Source: Algibacter pectinivorans
GTDB lineage: Bacteria > Bacteroidota > Bacteroidia > Flavobacteriales > Flavobacteriaceae
Length of the DNA stretch: 64,000 nt
NCBI RefSeq assembly: GCF_900112595.1
Contig: NZ_FOMI01000005.1
Location: forward strand, 124,001 to 188,000
Direction of reading: 5' to 3'
Below the pieces are notes generated by a model. The model saw nothing but the letters and a program-made list of their open reading frames with translations. It was not told the origin of the DNA and did not search any database. The position numbers were made by a program, and so were the translations under genes. Below, one piece after another: positions 36,687 through 45,797 of this stretch. Positions within the stretch are counted from its first letter, which is position 1; each line of letters begins with the position of its first letter.

Positions 36687-37292
36687 TTAATCTCTATCTA
36701 TATTATAAATAGTTTTTTCGGTATATAAAGATACTATTTCTTGTTTTGTGTAGCCATCAACTAAATCGCTGTAATTTTCGGCCTTATCAATTTTATAGAT
36801 AGCACTGCGTTTATCAATTTCATAATTGTTAAAAATTACATAAACGCTATCGTTAGTTACTCCTGTTACTTTCATGGTTGTATACTGTCCTTTAGATTCC
36901 GATAAAACAGAATAAACATCGCCAATAGCTGGGTTTTTAACGTAATCTGCTTCGGCGTCTTTATGTTTAGAACTCGAATAGGTAAAATAGGCTATAATTA
37001 GTAAAATAATAGCTAAACCACTAAAATGTAAAATTGGAATACCGGTATGTTTTTCGGTTTCGAACTTACGCTGGATTTGCTCCGGAAGCTCTTTTAATTT
37101 ATACGTACGTTTACACGAATTACACTCTAATACGTTTACTTTACCCATTGGGAAAATTGGTATCCAATATATGTAAGCGTATTTGCCAAACACACTATAT
37201 GTCATGGATGTTTGAGTTTGACAATTAGGACAAGTAACATTTGGTAATTGACCATCTTTTAATCTGGAGGAATTTGTGCCGTAAAAAATCAT
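36687..37292 (-). CDS. zinc-ribbon membrane protein of unknown function
   Basis: The 201-residue protein has an N-terminal zinc ribbon with two CxxC pairs (CPNCQ near residue 21 and CNSCKRTY near residue 58). A membrane helix (about 90-108) and a soluble C-terminal half rich in beta strands follow. The layout (ribbon, then one membrane span) is common in Bacteroidota. No enzymatic motif was found. It lies 60 bp after ddl and 44 bp before coaD on the same strand, so it is probably co-transcribed. Confidence 0.75.
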   Translation of the reverse strand: MIFYGTNSSRLKDGQLPNVTCPNCQTQTSMTYSVFGKYAYIYWIPIFPMGKVNVLECNSCKRTYKLKELPEQIQRKFETEKHTGIPILHFSGLAIILLIIAYFTYSSSKHKDAEADYVKNPAIGDVYSVLSESKGQYTTMKVTGVTNDSVYVIFNNYEIDKRSAIYKIDKAENYSDLVDGYTKQEIVSLYTEKTIYNIDRD

Positions 37293-37352
37293 GAGTTTTA
37301 GTTATATTGAATTAATTGTTTTTCGTGTTGTTTTCCTCCTGTTACAAAGGGC

Positions 37353-38333
37353 TTAAGAATGGCTTTTAAGGGCTTCTTCTATGGCGCTATCAAACAAATC
37401 GGCTAGCGATATGTTTGCCGCGGCTGCTTGTTGCGGTAAAATACTTTCTCTGGTTAACCCGGGAATGGTATTCATTTCTAATAGGTGCGGTTCACCGTTT
37501 TTAAATATAAATTCGCTTCGGCTAAAGCCTTTCATTTTTAAAACTTCGTATACTTTTTTAGCTTCTTGGGTTACTTTTTCTTCTTCCTCTGGTTTTAATC
37601 GCGCTGGTGTAATTTCTTGAGATTTACCAAGGTATTTAGCTTCGTAGTCGAAAAAATCATTTTCCGAAACAATTTCTGTTATAGGCAATACTTTGGTTTC
37701 GCCTTTATAGGTAATAACACCAACCGAAACCTCGGTACCTTCAAGAAAGGATTCAATAATAATTTCGTTGTCTTCTTTAAAGGCTACATCTATGGCGTTT
37801 TGTAAATCTTCCTTTTTATGTACTTTTGATACTCCAAAGCTGCTCCCAGCTTTATTGGCTTTTACAAAACAAGGGAGTCCCACTTTTGCAACAATGGCAT
37901 CTGGATTAATGGTATCGCCAAGGTTTACATAAAACGATTCGGCTGTTTTTATACCGTAAGGTTTTAAAACGCTTAAACAATCGCGCTTATTAAAAGTTAT
38001 ACCAGCTTGATACATATCGCAACTGGTATGTGGTATGTTTAATAGTTTGAAATAGCCTTGCATAAACCCATCTTCTCCAGGAGAGCCATGAATGGCATTA
38101 AAAACACAATCGAAGGTAATTTTAAAGGCATCTACATTAATGGAGAAATCGTTTTTGTCTATTGGGAATTCTTCGTTTTCGTCGTTAACGTAAACCCATT
38201 TATCTTTAAAAATATGTATGCGATAGGCTTTGTATTTTGATTTGTCTAGCGTTTCGTAAACTACATTTCCGCTGGTTAAAGAGATTTTGTATTCGCTGGA
38301 ATACCCACCCATAATTATGGCGATGTTTTTCAT
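37353..38333 (-). CDS. ddl: D-alanine-D-alanine ligase
   Basis: Makes D-Ala-D-Ala for peptidoglycan precursors in the cytosol. The 326-residue ATP-grasp protein begins at MKNIAIIMGGYSSEY (38333). The longer reading to 38408 is unlikely because it runs into low-complexity upstream sequence. Motifs are HGSPGEDG, CFVKANKAGSSFGVSKV, the ATP-binding EVSVG and the metal-binding NTIPGLTRESI. First in the ddl/zinc-ribbon/coaD/PLD-like unit. Confidence 0.96.
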   Translation of the reverse strand: MKNIAIIMGGYSSEYKISLTSGNVVYETLDKSKYKAYRIHIFKDKWVYVNDENEEFPIDKNDFSINVDAFKITFDCVFNAIHGSPGEDGFMQGYFKLLNIPHTSCDMYQAGITFNKRDCLSVLKPYGIKTAESFYVNLGDTINPDAIVAKVGLPCFVKANKAGSSFGVSKVHKKEDLQNAIDVAFKEDNEIIIESFLEGTEVSVGVITYKGETKVLPITEIVSENDFFDYEAKYLGKSQEITPARLKPEEEEKVTQEAKKVYEVLKMKGFSRSEFIFKNGEPHLLEMNTIPGLTRESILPQQAAAANISLADLFDSAIEEALKSHS

Positions 38334-38446
38334 ATATAGTATTTTGTTATTCCCTTGTAGCAGGGAGTCTCTTTTTTTATGTCTTTCTTGTTTTTTTGTT
38401 GTTAACACAAACTTTAGCTTTAATGTTTAACTTATGCACTACGCCC

Positions 38447-38580
38447 GCGTTAGGGATTGTAGTGGAAAGCCCGCAGCCCGACGGTAGGAGGTGCGAGGAC
38501 TTGCAGCCTTTCGATTTCGCTCAAAACAGGCTTCAAGCCCAACCGCCTGCCCTGATCGAAGTTGAAGGGTGCGGTAACGC
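38447..38580 (+). repeat. dispersed intergenic repeat, copy B
   Basis: Begins GCGTTAGGGATTG and ends GGTAACGC, the two inverted ends of the family. It shares a block with copy A (CCCGACGGTAGGAGGTGCGAGG-type) and carries an extra ~60-bp insert (from CTTTCGATTTCGC to CGAAGTTGAAGG) absent from the others. A 100-codon ORF across it has no protein-like character and is not called. Confidence 0.8.
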
Positions 38581-38788
38581 TCAAAATATTGATAGTATTC
38601 AGATAAAATATCGAAATCTATTGAAGCGGCTTAACATTAAAAAAACTAATTTTGTGAACTTACAACCAAAAACTAATAATAAAACGTACTTATTTTGAGT
38701 TACTATTAGTTAAGCTAAAATATCATATATATTGCAAAAGAAAAAACAGTTCTGTTTTTATATATTTGCCTAATCGAAAATTCTATTC
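38581..38788 (+). promoter_or_regulatory. control region of the PASTA-rluD unit
   Basis: AT-rich and without a gene. A TATATTTG box at 38761-38768 (the TAnnTTTG consensus) lies 20 bp before the ATG at 38789. The nearest upstream TTG is 26 bp away, a little beyond the normal spacing, so the -33 element is unconfirmed. Confidence 0.5.
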
Positions 38789-39346
38789 ATGAGCTTTATA
38801 AAATTTATAACCAGTAAAACTTTTTTTAAGCAGCTTTTACTTGCTTTAGTAGCTGTTGTCGTATTGTGTTTTATCATGTTAAAGTGGTTAAATATTACAA
38901 CCAATCATGGCGATTTTGAAACTGTGCCGCAGCTTACAGGTAAATCTATTAGTGTGGCACAAATGGAATTGAAGGATAATAATTTGGTGATGAAAATTCA
39001 GGATTCGGCAAATTACAACCCGGATTACCCGAAGTATTCGGTAATAGAGCAAGACCCGCAAGTGGGAACACAAGTGAAAAAGGATAGAAAAATTTATATA
39101 ACGCTTAACCCATCTGGCTACAGAAAAATGAACATACCAGAGGGCTTAATAGATAAAACATTTAGACAGGTTAAACCAAATTTAGAGGCCTTAGGGTTTA
39201 AAATTGGTAAAATAACTTATGTTGATAATATTGGAAAAGACATGGTTTTAAAGCTTAGTCACAAAGGAAAAACACTTAATGCTGGCGATAAATTAGCCAA
39301 AACTTCGGTTATAGATTTAGTGCTTGGTAATGGAAACCGACCGTAA
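38789..39346 (+). CDS. PASTA-domain membrane protein
   Basis: The 185-residue protein has one N-terminal membrane helix (residues about 17-34), then two PASTA repeats, DFETVPQLTGKSISVAQMEL and PEGLIDKTFRQVKPNLEALG. Each is followed by the typical IxxVDN- or VIEQDPQVG-like strand. PASTA domains usually bind peptidoglycan fragments, but no kinase or transpeptidase domain is fused. It is 2 bp upstream of rluD, an arrangement common in Bacteroidota; the functional link is not known. Confidence 0.88.
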   Translation: MSFIKFITSKTFFKQLLLALVAVVVLCFIMLKWLNITTNHGDFETVPQLTGKSISVAQMELKDNNLVMKIQDSANYNPDYPKYSVIEQDPQVGTQVKKDRKIYITLNPSGYRKMNIPEGLIDKTFRQVKPNLEALGFKIGKITYVDNIGKDMVLKLSHKGKTLNAGDKLAKTSVIDLVLGNGNRP

Positions 39347-39348
39347 CT

Positions 39349-40383
39349 ATGGACGACTATACACCGCAATTACCAGACGAAAATGATCTTTACGAACATC
39401 ATGCATTTACTGTAGATAAAGGGCAAACGCCCCTTCGTATTGATAAATATTTAATGAATTTTGTTGAAAACGCTACCCGAAATAAAATACAAGCTGCTGC
39501 CAAAGAAGGAAGCATTTTTGTTAACGATGTGGCTGTTAAAGCAAACTACAAAGTAAAACCCCTAGATAAGATTAGAGTATTGTTATCGCACCCACCATTT
39601 GAGAACTTATTGGTAGGTGAGGATATTGATATAGATGTCGTTTACGAAGACGACGACCTGTTGGTGGTTAATAAAGAAGCCGGTATTGTTGTGCATCCAG
39701 GGCATGGTAATTATTCGGGTACGCTTATAAATGCTTTAATTTACAGATTCGATAATTTACCAAACAACTCTAGCGAACGCCCGGGATTAGTGCACCGCAT
39801 TGATAAAGATACTAGCGGACTTTTAGTGGTTGCCAAAACCGAAAAAGCTATGGCACATTTATCGGCACAGTTTGCTAATAAAACTAGCGAGCGCGAATAT
39901 GTGGCTATTGTTTGGGGAAACATGAGCGAAGATGAAGGCACTATTGAGGGCAACATTGGACGCCACCCTAAAAACAGACTACAAAACACCGTGTTTCTTG
40001 ATGATGAGGCCGATAAAGGCAAACCAGCCGTTACGCATTACAAAGTTTTAGAGCGTTTGGGTTATGTAACCTTGGTGTCCTGTAAACTAGAAACTGGCCG
40101 TACGCATCAAATACGTGTGCACATGAAACATATTGGACACACCTTGTTTAACGACGAGCGTTATGGTGGCGAAAAAGTGCTAAAAGGTACCACGTTTACT
40201 AAATACAAGCAGTTTGTAGATAATTGTTTTAAGGTATTACCAAGGCAAGCGCTGCATGCTAAAACTTTAGGTTTCGAGCATCCAACCACGGGAGAATTTA
40301 TGCGTTTTGAAACTCCGGTGCCAGACGATATGCAACAGTGTATCGAGAAATGGCGTAATTATACTAAAAACCAAGCTTTATAA
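39349..40383 (+). CDS. rluD: 23S rRNA pseudouridine synthase, RluD family
   Basis: Converts specific uridines of 23S rRNA helix 69 to pseudouridine. The 344-residue protein has an N-terminal S4 RNA-binding domain (about 20-80, with RIDKYLMNFVENATRNKIQ). The catalytic domain has the active-site Asp in GLVHRIDKDTSGLL, followed by LETGRTHQIRVH and KVLPRQALHAKTLGFEHP. Of the RluA/C/D group the S4 domain and order fit RluD best. It is co-transcribed with the PASTA gene. Confidence 0.92.
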   Translation: MDDYTPQLPDENDLYEHHAFTVDKGQTPLRIDKYLMNFVENATRNKIQAAAKEGSIFVNDVAVKANYKVKPLDKIRVLLSHPPFENLLVGEDIDIDVVYEDDDLLVVNKEAGIVVHPGHGNYSGTLINALIYRFDNLPNNSSERPGLVHRIDKDTSGLLVVAKTEKAMAHLSAQFANKTSEREYVAIVWGNMSEDEGTIEGNIGRHPKNRLQNTVFLDDEADKGKPAVTHYKVLERLGYVTLVSCKLETGRTHQIRVHMKHIGHTLFNDERYGGEKVLKGTTFTKYKQFVDNCFKVLPRQALHAKTLGFEHPTTGEFMRFETPVPDDMQQCIEKWRNYTKNQAL

Positions 40384-40571
40384 TAGTTATGTTATTTCTG
40401 TTAAGGGAATAAGGCTTATAAGTTTTCTTTAATAATTAACATTTTTGAGCACTAATCTATTTTTTACTAGGAATTAATGACACCTTAAGCCTTCTATATG
40501 TGTGGCTTGTTTTTAGCATTTTTTAAGGGTAATAAAACCGCTTTATTTAAATCTTAATTAATTTATAAAAA

Positions 40572-40589
40572 GCTAACTTTGGTGTTAGC
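40572..40589 (-). terminator. weak terminator after the SDR gene
   Basis: The stem GCTAAC/GTTAGC with a 6-nt loop is followed by five Ts on the minus strand, 14 bp after the SDR stop codon. Confidence 0.5.
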
Positions 40590-40602
40590 CTATAAATTTA
40601 TA

Positions 40603-41319
40603 TTAAGGGTTGGTAGACCATAAAGAAGCCCCTTTTAACATGGCTCTTCTAGGTAATTTTAAACTAGCCACAATTAATTCGGCAAAATCTTCGGGTTGCA
40701 AAACTTTTTCTTCGTTGCCATCAGTTATTCCTAAATCTAGGGCCATATCTGTTGCAATGGTACTTGGTGTTAAAGTACACACACGAATATTGTTTTTACG
40801 AACTTCTTTCATTAGCGATTCAGACATGCCAATTACAGCAAATTTAGAAGCTGAATATGCCGATGTTTGCGCATTTCCCGTTAAACCAGCTGTTGAGGAT
40901 ACATTTAAAATATCACCTTCATTTTTTTCTATTAAATTCGGCAATACTTCTTTGGTAACATAATACATGCCCATAACATTTACTTGAATGATTTGTGTCC
41001 AATCTTCAACTGTCATGTCGTTAAAAGTTCCAAAAGCAGCAATACCAGCATTGTTTACTAAAATATCAACAGTGCCTAAGTCAGTTATAAGTTTATTAAT
41101 TCCTTTTTGTACATCTTGATAGTTGCTTACATCAAAAACTGCGTAAAAGGCATTAACGCCTAAAGCTTTTAGCTCTGTTACTGTTTCTTTTAAGGTGTTT
41201 TCATTTCGGCCTGTAATAGCAACATCAACACCTTCTTTAGCTAAAGCAATAGCTGTTGCTTTTCCTAGTCCTCGACTACCACCTGTAATAATTGCTTTTT
41301 TTCCTTTTATAACTTCCAT
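40603..41319 (-). CDS. short-chain dehydrogenase, FabG-like
   Basis: A 238-residue NAD(P)-dependent SDR with the classical cofactor motif TGGSRGLGKATA (TGxxxGxG), NNAG (in DILVNNAGIAAFG), the catalytic Ser in NVSSTAG, and YSASK. The annotation as 3-oxoacyl-ACP reductase is common for such proteins, but the substrate cannot be set here because no fatty acid gene is adjacent. Monocistronic, with its own weak terminator. Confidence 0.88.
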   Translation of the reverse strand: MEVIKGKKAIITGGSRGLGKATAIALAKEGVDVAITGRNENTLKETVTELKALGVNAFYAVFDVSNYQDVQKGINKLITDLGTVDILVNNAGIAAFGTFNDMTVEDWTQIIQVNVMGMYYVTKEVLPNLIEKNEGDILNVSSTAGLTGNAQTSAYSASKFAVIGMSESLMKEVRKNNIRVCTLTPSTIATDMALDLGITDGNEEKVLQPEDFAELIVASLKLPRRAMLKGASLWSTNP

Positions 41320-41491
41320 AATATTTTAGATTAAGTTTTAAGTAAAGATAAAAACATCAATTCTATTTATAGTCGTATCATAAATAATTTTAAGACCAAA
41401 ACATATAAATGAATTAGTAGTTGTAAATTTGAAAATGAAGAAAAATTGAGAGTTCTACTTTTAGCAGAACTAAAAAAAAATAGCATTAATT

Positions 41492-42250
41492 ATGAAATTA
41501 GTATTATCACCAGCAAAGTCTTTAAATTTTGAAAGTCCGTTACCAACGGCAAAACATACAACGCCAGAATTTTTGAAGCAGTCTGAACGTTTAAATAAAC
41601 TGCTTAAAACCAAATCGGCTAAAAGTTTGTCTAAGCTTATGAGTATTTCTGATGCTTTAGGACAGTTAAATTACGAGCGTAATCAAGATTGGGAAACCCC
41701 TTTTACTCCAGAAAATGCGCGACCAGCAGTGTATGCTTTTAACGGCGATGTGTACCGAGGTTTAGATGCCTACACCATTCCGGAAGAAAAATTAGAAACC
41801 CTACAAAGTACGGTGCGCATACTTTCGGGTTTATATGGTGTTTTGAAACCAACCGATTTAATGCAACCCTATAGATTAGAAATGGGAACAAAATTAAAAG
41901 TTGGGCAAAATAAGAATCTTTATGAGTTTTGGAAAAAAGACATTACAAAAGCCTTAAATGAAGAGCTTGAAGACGATGAGCTGTTCTTAAACTTAGCGAG
42001 TAACGAGTATTTTAAAGCCATAGATACCAAAACATTAAAAGTACCAGTTGTAACTGCTAATTTTAAAGATTTTAAAAATGGTAAGTATAAAGTTATATCA
42101 TTTTTTGCAAAGGAAGCTCGTGGTGCCATGGCGCGTTATATTGTAGATACTAATGCACAAACTATAGACGATTTAAAAGGCTTTAATTATATGGATTACG
42201 GTTTTAGCGATGAGCTATCTAAAGCTAACGATTTAGTTTTTACAAGGTAG
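41492..42250 (+). CDS. yaaA: peroxide stress protein YaaA (DUF328)
   Basis: In E. coli YaaA lowers intracellular free iron during hydrogen peroxide stress. The 252-residue protein begins MKLVLSPAKSLNFESPLP and shows FNGDVYRGLDA, the LSGLYGVLKPTDLMQPYRLEMG block, and FFAKEARGAMARYI, the family core. A TAAATTTG box at 41424-41431 may be its -7 element; OxyR-type operators were not recognised. Identity is secure; the peroxide role is carried over from the family. Confidence 0.93.
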   Translation: MKLVLSPAKSLNFESPLPTAKHTTPEFLKQSERLNKLLKTKSAKSLSKLMSISDALGQLNYERNQDWETPFTPENARPAVYAFNGDVYRGLDAYTIPEEKLETLQSTVRILSGLYGVLKPTDLMQPYRLEMGTKLKVGQNKNLYEFWKKDITKALNEELEDDELFLNLASNEYFKAIDTKTLKVPVVTANFKDFKNGKYKVISFFAKEARGAMARYIVDTNAQTIDDLKGFNYMDYGFSDELSKANDLVFTR

Positions 42251-42301
42251 TTTTAGTAAAACTATGTCACAGCAATCCAATTTTATAAGTTTAAAAATTT
42301 A

Positions 42302-43024
42302 ATGTATTACTACTTAATAATTGCACTTCAGGCGTATTGTTTATACCATCTCTATACCAATAGAAATGCCTTTTATTGGTGGTTTATTATTCTGTTTTTA
42401 GGACCTATTGGATGTGCAATCTATTTACTAACCCAAGTTTATAATAAGCGTGATGCCGAAAAAATAACGGAAAATCTGGCTCATGTAATTAATCCTTCAA
42501 AAAAGATTACGGATTTAGAAAATCGATTAGAATTTTCGGACTCGTACCAAAACCGTGTAAATCTGGCCGATGCGTATTTAGAAATTAAAGATTTTGATAA
42601 GGCAATTGCGCAATACCAAGAAGCTTTAAAGGATACATCTCAAAATAATTCTTACGTTACCAAGCAACTTATTGAAGCGTATTTTAATATTCAGGATTTT
42701 AATCAGGTTGTTTTTTATGCTGAAACCATTAAAAATCATTCCGAATTTAAAAAATCTAGAACACAGTTTTTATACGGATTAGCCTTAGAACAATTAGGCA
42801 AATTGGAAGCTGCCGAAGCTAATTTAAGAACTATTGATGTTAGATATTCCTTTTATGAAGAGCGCCTAATATTAGCTAAATTTTTGATAAGTAATCAAAA
42901 AACAGAGGATGCTAAAGCGATTTTGAATGCTATTTCTACCGAGTCTAGTCACATGACAAAACAAAACCAAAAACTTTATAGAACAACCATACTAGAGGTT
43001 GAGAAGCTATTAAAAGAGCTGTAG
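42302..43024 (+). CDS. TPR protein with N-terminal membrane helices
   Basis: The 240-residue protein starts with two hydrophobic segments (about 2-22 and 24-46, resembling a PLDc_N-type domain). Tetratricopeptide repeats follow from about residue 75 (YLEIKDFDKAIAQYQEALKD is the first clear one) to the end. A scaffold at the inner membrane is likely. It is 51 bp downstream of yaaA on the same strand and ends 3 bp before the convergent THX gene. The name of the family is uncertain. Confidence 0.8.
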   Translation: MYYYLIIALQAYCLYHLYTNRNAFYWWFIILFLGPIGCAIYLLTQVYNKRDAEKITENLAHVINPSKKITDLENRLEFSDSYQNRVNLADAYLEIKDFDKAIAQYQEALKDTSQNNSYVTKQLIEAYFNIQDFNQVVFYAETIKNHSEFKKSRTQFLYGLALEQLGKLEAAEANLRTIDVRYSFYEERLILAKFLISNQKTEDAKAILNAISTESSHMTKQNQKLYRTTILEVEKLLKEL

Positions 43025-43027
43025 TTG

Positions 43028-43162
43028 TTATTTTGCTTCGGCTTTAGCACCAACGCTAATTTTGTTTTCAATAGATTGTTTCTTTTTAATTCGTGGTCGT
43101 CTTGCCCCAAAAGTACCTCTGTTTATTTTACCTCGTTTTGTTTTTTTATCTCCTTTTCCCAT
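43028..43162 (-). CDS. 30S ribosomal protein THX
   Basis: The 44-residue very basic protein begins MGKGDKKTKRGKINRGTFG and continues ARRPRIKKK. It matches the THX (Thx/bS22-like) family of small 30S proteins known from Thermus and Bacteroidota. The start at 43162 fits the family. The reading frame continues upstream to 43219 through an interspersed palindrome and would add 19 residues of no known relative. The C-terminus has a short AKAEAK-type tail. Confidence 0.85.
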   Translation of the reverse strand: MGKGDKKTKRGKINRGTFGARRPRIKKKQSIENKISVGAKAEAK

Positions 43163-43181
43163 ATCAAGTAATTGTTTTTTC

Positions 43182-43201
43182 ATTTCCGCGACGGCGGAAA
43201 T
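43182..43201. repeat. short palindrome upstream of THX
   Basis: The arms ATTTCCGC and GCGGAAAT around a 4-nt loop, in the 5' untranslated region of the THX gene. Related GC-richer palindromes stand at 52556, 53254 and, degenerate, at 36665 and 55115. Confidence 0.6.
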
Positions 43202-43263
43202 CTCATTATTTTTAACCAATTATAGAATATAGCCATTTTAAAGCAGAAATACAAGTTAAATAG

Positions 43264-43944
43264 ATGTTCATTCATAAACACCCCTACAAACCATTTATCG
43301 AAAAAGACACAACAAAATTGATAGTTGGCACCTTACCACCTCCAAGGTTTTCAACGGGAGATCTTTTAGAAAAGGATGTCGATTTTTGCTACGGAAGTTA
43401 TTACAACTCGCTTTGGCTATTTATCGATAAAATCCATAATTTAGGTTTGCGATACGATGGTTCGAGTGAAGCTATTGAACAACGAAAAACATTTTTAAAA
43501 AAGCATAAAATTGGCGTTTGTGATATTGTGGCTAGTGCAGAACGCGAAAAAGTTGATGCTTCAGATTTAGGTATGACAAATATTAAACTTCGGGATATTG
43601 TGGGTTATTTAAAACAATATCCAAATATTAATACATTATTGTTTACCGGTGGAAATAGTAAAAATGGGCCCGAATATTTTTTCCGAAGGCATTTAAAGAC
43701 TTATAATTTAAAGTTAGATGTAGTTGAAAATGAAGTGCCACGAATTCATGAATTTGTCATGCCGAATAACACACAGGATGCTGTTAATGGTAAACGTATT
43801 ATTAAAACGGTTTCGTTAACCTCAAGTTCTGGAGCAGCAAATATTTCAATAAGTAGACTACCACTTTATAAACAGTTAAAGGCTAAAAATCCGGAGTTTA
43901 ATACCTTCGATTTTCGAGTGATGCAGTATAGTGAGTTTTTTTGA
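43264..43944 (+). CDS. uracil-DNA glycosylase superfamily protein
   Basis: The 226-residue protein has the superfamily's active-site-like segment LIVGTLPPPRFSTGD near the N-terminus and FCYGSYYNSLW, which fits a UDG-fold protein related to mismatch-specific glycosylases. The C-terminal half contains TVSLTSSSGAANISIS, the usual position of the DNA-intercalation motif. Substrate and activity are not established. Monocistronic, divergent from THX by 101 bp. Confidence 0.75.
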   Translation: MFIHKHPYKPFIEKDTTKLIVGTLPPPRFSTGDLLEKDVDFCYGSYYNSLWLFIDKIHNLGLRYDGSSEAIEQRKTFLKKHKIGVCDIVASAEREKVDASDLGMTNIKLRDIVGYLKQYPNINTLLFTGGNSKNGPEYFFRRHLKTYNLKLDVVENEVPRIHEFVMPNNTQDAVNGKRIIKTVSLTSSSGAANISISRLPLYKQLKAKNPEFNTFDFRVMQYSEFF

Positions 43945-43952
43945 GCCTTTAA

Positions 43953-43986
43953 TTGAAAGCTAGCGAGAAAATTAGCTGTACCTTTG
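43953..43986 (+). promoter_or_regulatory. promoter of the rhlE operon
   Basis: TTG (43953-43955), a 23-bp spacer, then TACCTTTG (43979-43986) matches the Bacteroidota consensus. The leader before the rhlE ATG is about 78 nt and contains an unusual Shine-Dalgarno sequence. Confidence 0.6.
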
Positions 43987-44000
43987 TCGCTTAATAATAA

Positions 44001-44120
44001 GAAGGAGGTAAAATGCATTTATGTTTTGTTATCTCAAATGCCCAAGAAAGGGTCTTCATAAAAACACTATATGTCATTTCAATCTTTAGGCTTATCCGAA
44101 GCCTTGCTAAAAGCAATTAG
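44001..44120 (+). promoter_or_regulatory. Shine-Dalgarno-led upstream ORF overlapping the rhlE start
   Basis: GAAGGAGGTAAA (44001-44012) precedes an ATG at 44013 opening a 35-codon frame that stops at 44118-44120, about 50 bp inside rhlE in another frame. A full anti-SD match is rare in Bacteroidota. It may be a translated leader coupled to rhlE, or chance; the peptide has no recognisable feature. Confidence 0.4.
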
Positions 44121-45342
44121 CAAAAAAGGATACACAACCCCAAGTCCAATTCAACAAAAAGCAATTCCTCCAGTTTTAGAAGGGCACGATGTATTAGCAT
44201 CTGCACAAACAGGAACCGGAAAAACAGCTGGTTTTACATTACCATTGTTACATATACTTTCTGAAAATCCGAAAGAAAAATATAGACCCATTCGTGCTTT
44301 AATATTAACACCAACAAGAGAGTTGGCGGCACAAGTTTATGCTAATGTTAGAGAATATAGTGAGTTTTTAAACTTACGTAGTGCTGTAATTTTTGGTGGC
44401 GTAAACCAAAAACCACAAGCAGCAACTATTCGTCAAGGTGTCGATGTTTTAGTTGCTACTCCCGGACGTTTATTAGATTTACAGAGTCAAGGTATTATAT
44501 CGCTTAAACGCGTAGAAATATTTGTTTTAGATGAAGCAGATAGAATGCTTGACATGGGATTTTTAAGAGATATTGAAAAGGTTATAAAATCTATGCCTGA
44601 AAAGCGTCAGAATTTGATGTTTTCGGCTACGTTTTCAAAAGATATTAAGAAATTAGCACATGGTATTTTAAACCATCCTGTGCAAGTTGAAGCTACTCCC
44701 GAAAATACTACCGTTGAAGCGATTTCGCAAAAAGTATATCGAGTTGCCAAAGGCTTAAAAACAGGCTTAATTATTAAGTTAATTTCCGATGGAAATTGGA
44801 AACAAGTTTTGGTTTTTAACCGAACAAAACATGGTGCGAATAAGCTTTGTGAAAAGATGATTAAATCTGGAATAACAGCAGCAGCTATTCATGGAAATAA
44901 AAGTCAAGGCGCAAGAACAAAAGCTTTGGCTGGTTTTAAAAGTGGACGAGTACGTGTTTTAGTGGCAACAGATATTGCAGCACGTGGTTTAGATATTCCA
45001 TTATTACCTCATGTTATTAATTTTGAATTACCTAATATTTCTGAAGATTATGTGCACCGTATAGGTAGAACGGGTAGAGCAGGAGCTAAAGGTGAAGCTA
45101 TATCCTTAGTAAGTGCCGATGAAACTAGTTTTTTAAGAGATATTGAAAAGCTTATTGATATGAAATTGCCAGTGCAAATTGTAGAAGGTTTCGAACCTGA
45201 CCCAAATGCATCAACGCAACCTATAAAACAAGGTCAAGGGCGTCAAAATAGAAAACCTAGAAATAGCAATTCTGGTGGTTCTAATAAAAACTCAGGAAGA
45301 AGTAATAAGTCTAGAAGCGGCAATAGTGCAAGACGTAAATAG
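44071..45342 (+). CDS. rhlE: DEAD-box RNA helicase, RhlE-like
   Basis: Remodels structured RNA with ATP. The 423-residue protein has all helicase motifs: the Q motif ([11 protein letters not shown]), motif I AQTGTGKT, Ia PTRELA, DEAD in [17 protein letters not shown] and ARGLDIP, then HRIGRTGR. A basic, Ser/Gly/Asn-rich tail (about 375-423) is typical of RhlE. It heads an operon with the two small genes that follow. Cold induction is likely for the family but not shown by the sequence. Confidence 0.95.
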   Translation: MSFQSLGLSEALLKAISKKGYTTPSPIQQKAIPPVLEGHDVLASAQTGTGKTAGFTLPLLHILSENPKEKYRPIRALILTPTRELAAQVYANVREYSEFLNLRSAVIFGGVNQKPQAATIRQGVDVLVATPGRLLDLQSQGIISLKRVEIFVLDEADRMLDMGFLRDIEKVIKSMPEKRQNLMFSATFSKDIKKLAHGILNHPVQVEATPENTTVEAISQKVYRVAKGLKTGLIIKLISDGNWKQVLVFNRTKHGANKLCEKMIKSGITAAAIHGNKSQGARTKALAGFKSGRVRVLVATDIAARGLDIPLLPHVINFELPNISEDYVHRIGRTGRAGAKGEAISLVSADETSFLRDIEKLIDMKLPVQIVEGFEPDPNASTQPIKQGQGRQNRKPRNSNSGGSNKNSGRSNKSRSGNSARRK

Positions 45343-45347
45343 TATAC

Positions 45348-45563
45348 ATGAACAAGATTCTTAAAGCTAAAATCATAGAAGTTTGCGACAAAAAAATTGC
45401 CTCGAAAGGAGACGGTGTTGGCGTATCCTTCTATGCTTTTTTCAAGAATAAAAATGATAACCCAGAACTATTAATGGAAGCTGCAACATGGTGGATTAAA
45501 ACCCATAAATTAGACCATTTTGAAAAGGCCGTTAAAATTAAAAAATTAGTCGAAAATTTGTAA
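45348..45563 (+). CDS. small conserved protein (DUF6500-like)
   Basis: A 71-residue soluble protein: KIIEVCDKKIASKGDGVGVSFYAFFK, then NPELLMEAATWWIKTHKLDHFEKA in its second half. Resemblance to the DUF6500 family is good but made from memory. It lies 5 bp after rhlE and overlaps the next gene by 1 bp, so it is co-translated with both. No enzymatic or DNA-binding motif was found. Confidence 0.75.
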   Translation: MNKILKAKIIEVCDKKIASKGDGVGVSFYAFFKNKNDNPELLMEAATWWIKTHKLDHFEKAVKIKKLVENL

Positions 45564-45787
45564 TGGAATCACAACCAAATAATCCGCTTCATGGCATAAA
45601 GCTAGAACAAATTATTAATGATTTGGTAGCGCATTATGGATGGGAATATATGGGAACTGTTGTGAAAATTAAATGTTTTACAGATAATCCTACTGTAAAA
45701 TCTAGCTTAAAATTTTTACGTAGAATGCCTTGGGCTAGAACTAAGGTTGAAAATATGTATTTAAATATGCTAAAGCAAAAACGATAA
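45563..45787 (+). CDS. VF530-like DNA-binding protein (DUF2132)
   Basis: A 74-residue protein with the conserved start NNPLHGIKLEQIINDLVAHYGWEYMG and end KFLRRMPWARTKVENMYL of the VF530/DUF2132 family. Structures of the family suggest double-stranded DNA binding. The start ATG overlaps the previous stop (taATG). Its position behind rhlE and the DUF6500-like gene is an arrangement I would expect to be conserved in flavobacteria. Confidence 0.85.
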   Translation: MESQPNNPLHGIKLEQIINDLVAHYGWEYMGTVVKIKCFTDNPTVKSSLKFLRRMPWARTKVENMYLNMLKQKR

Positions 45788-45797
45788 TGCTATTATT

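Noticed and set aside
38396-38698. 100-codon plus-strand ORF
   Set aside because: It runs over copy B of the dispersed repeat, has no family resemblance and has an amino-acid mix typical of a chance frame.
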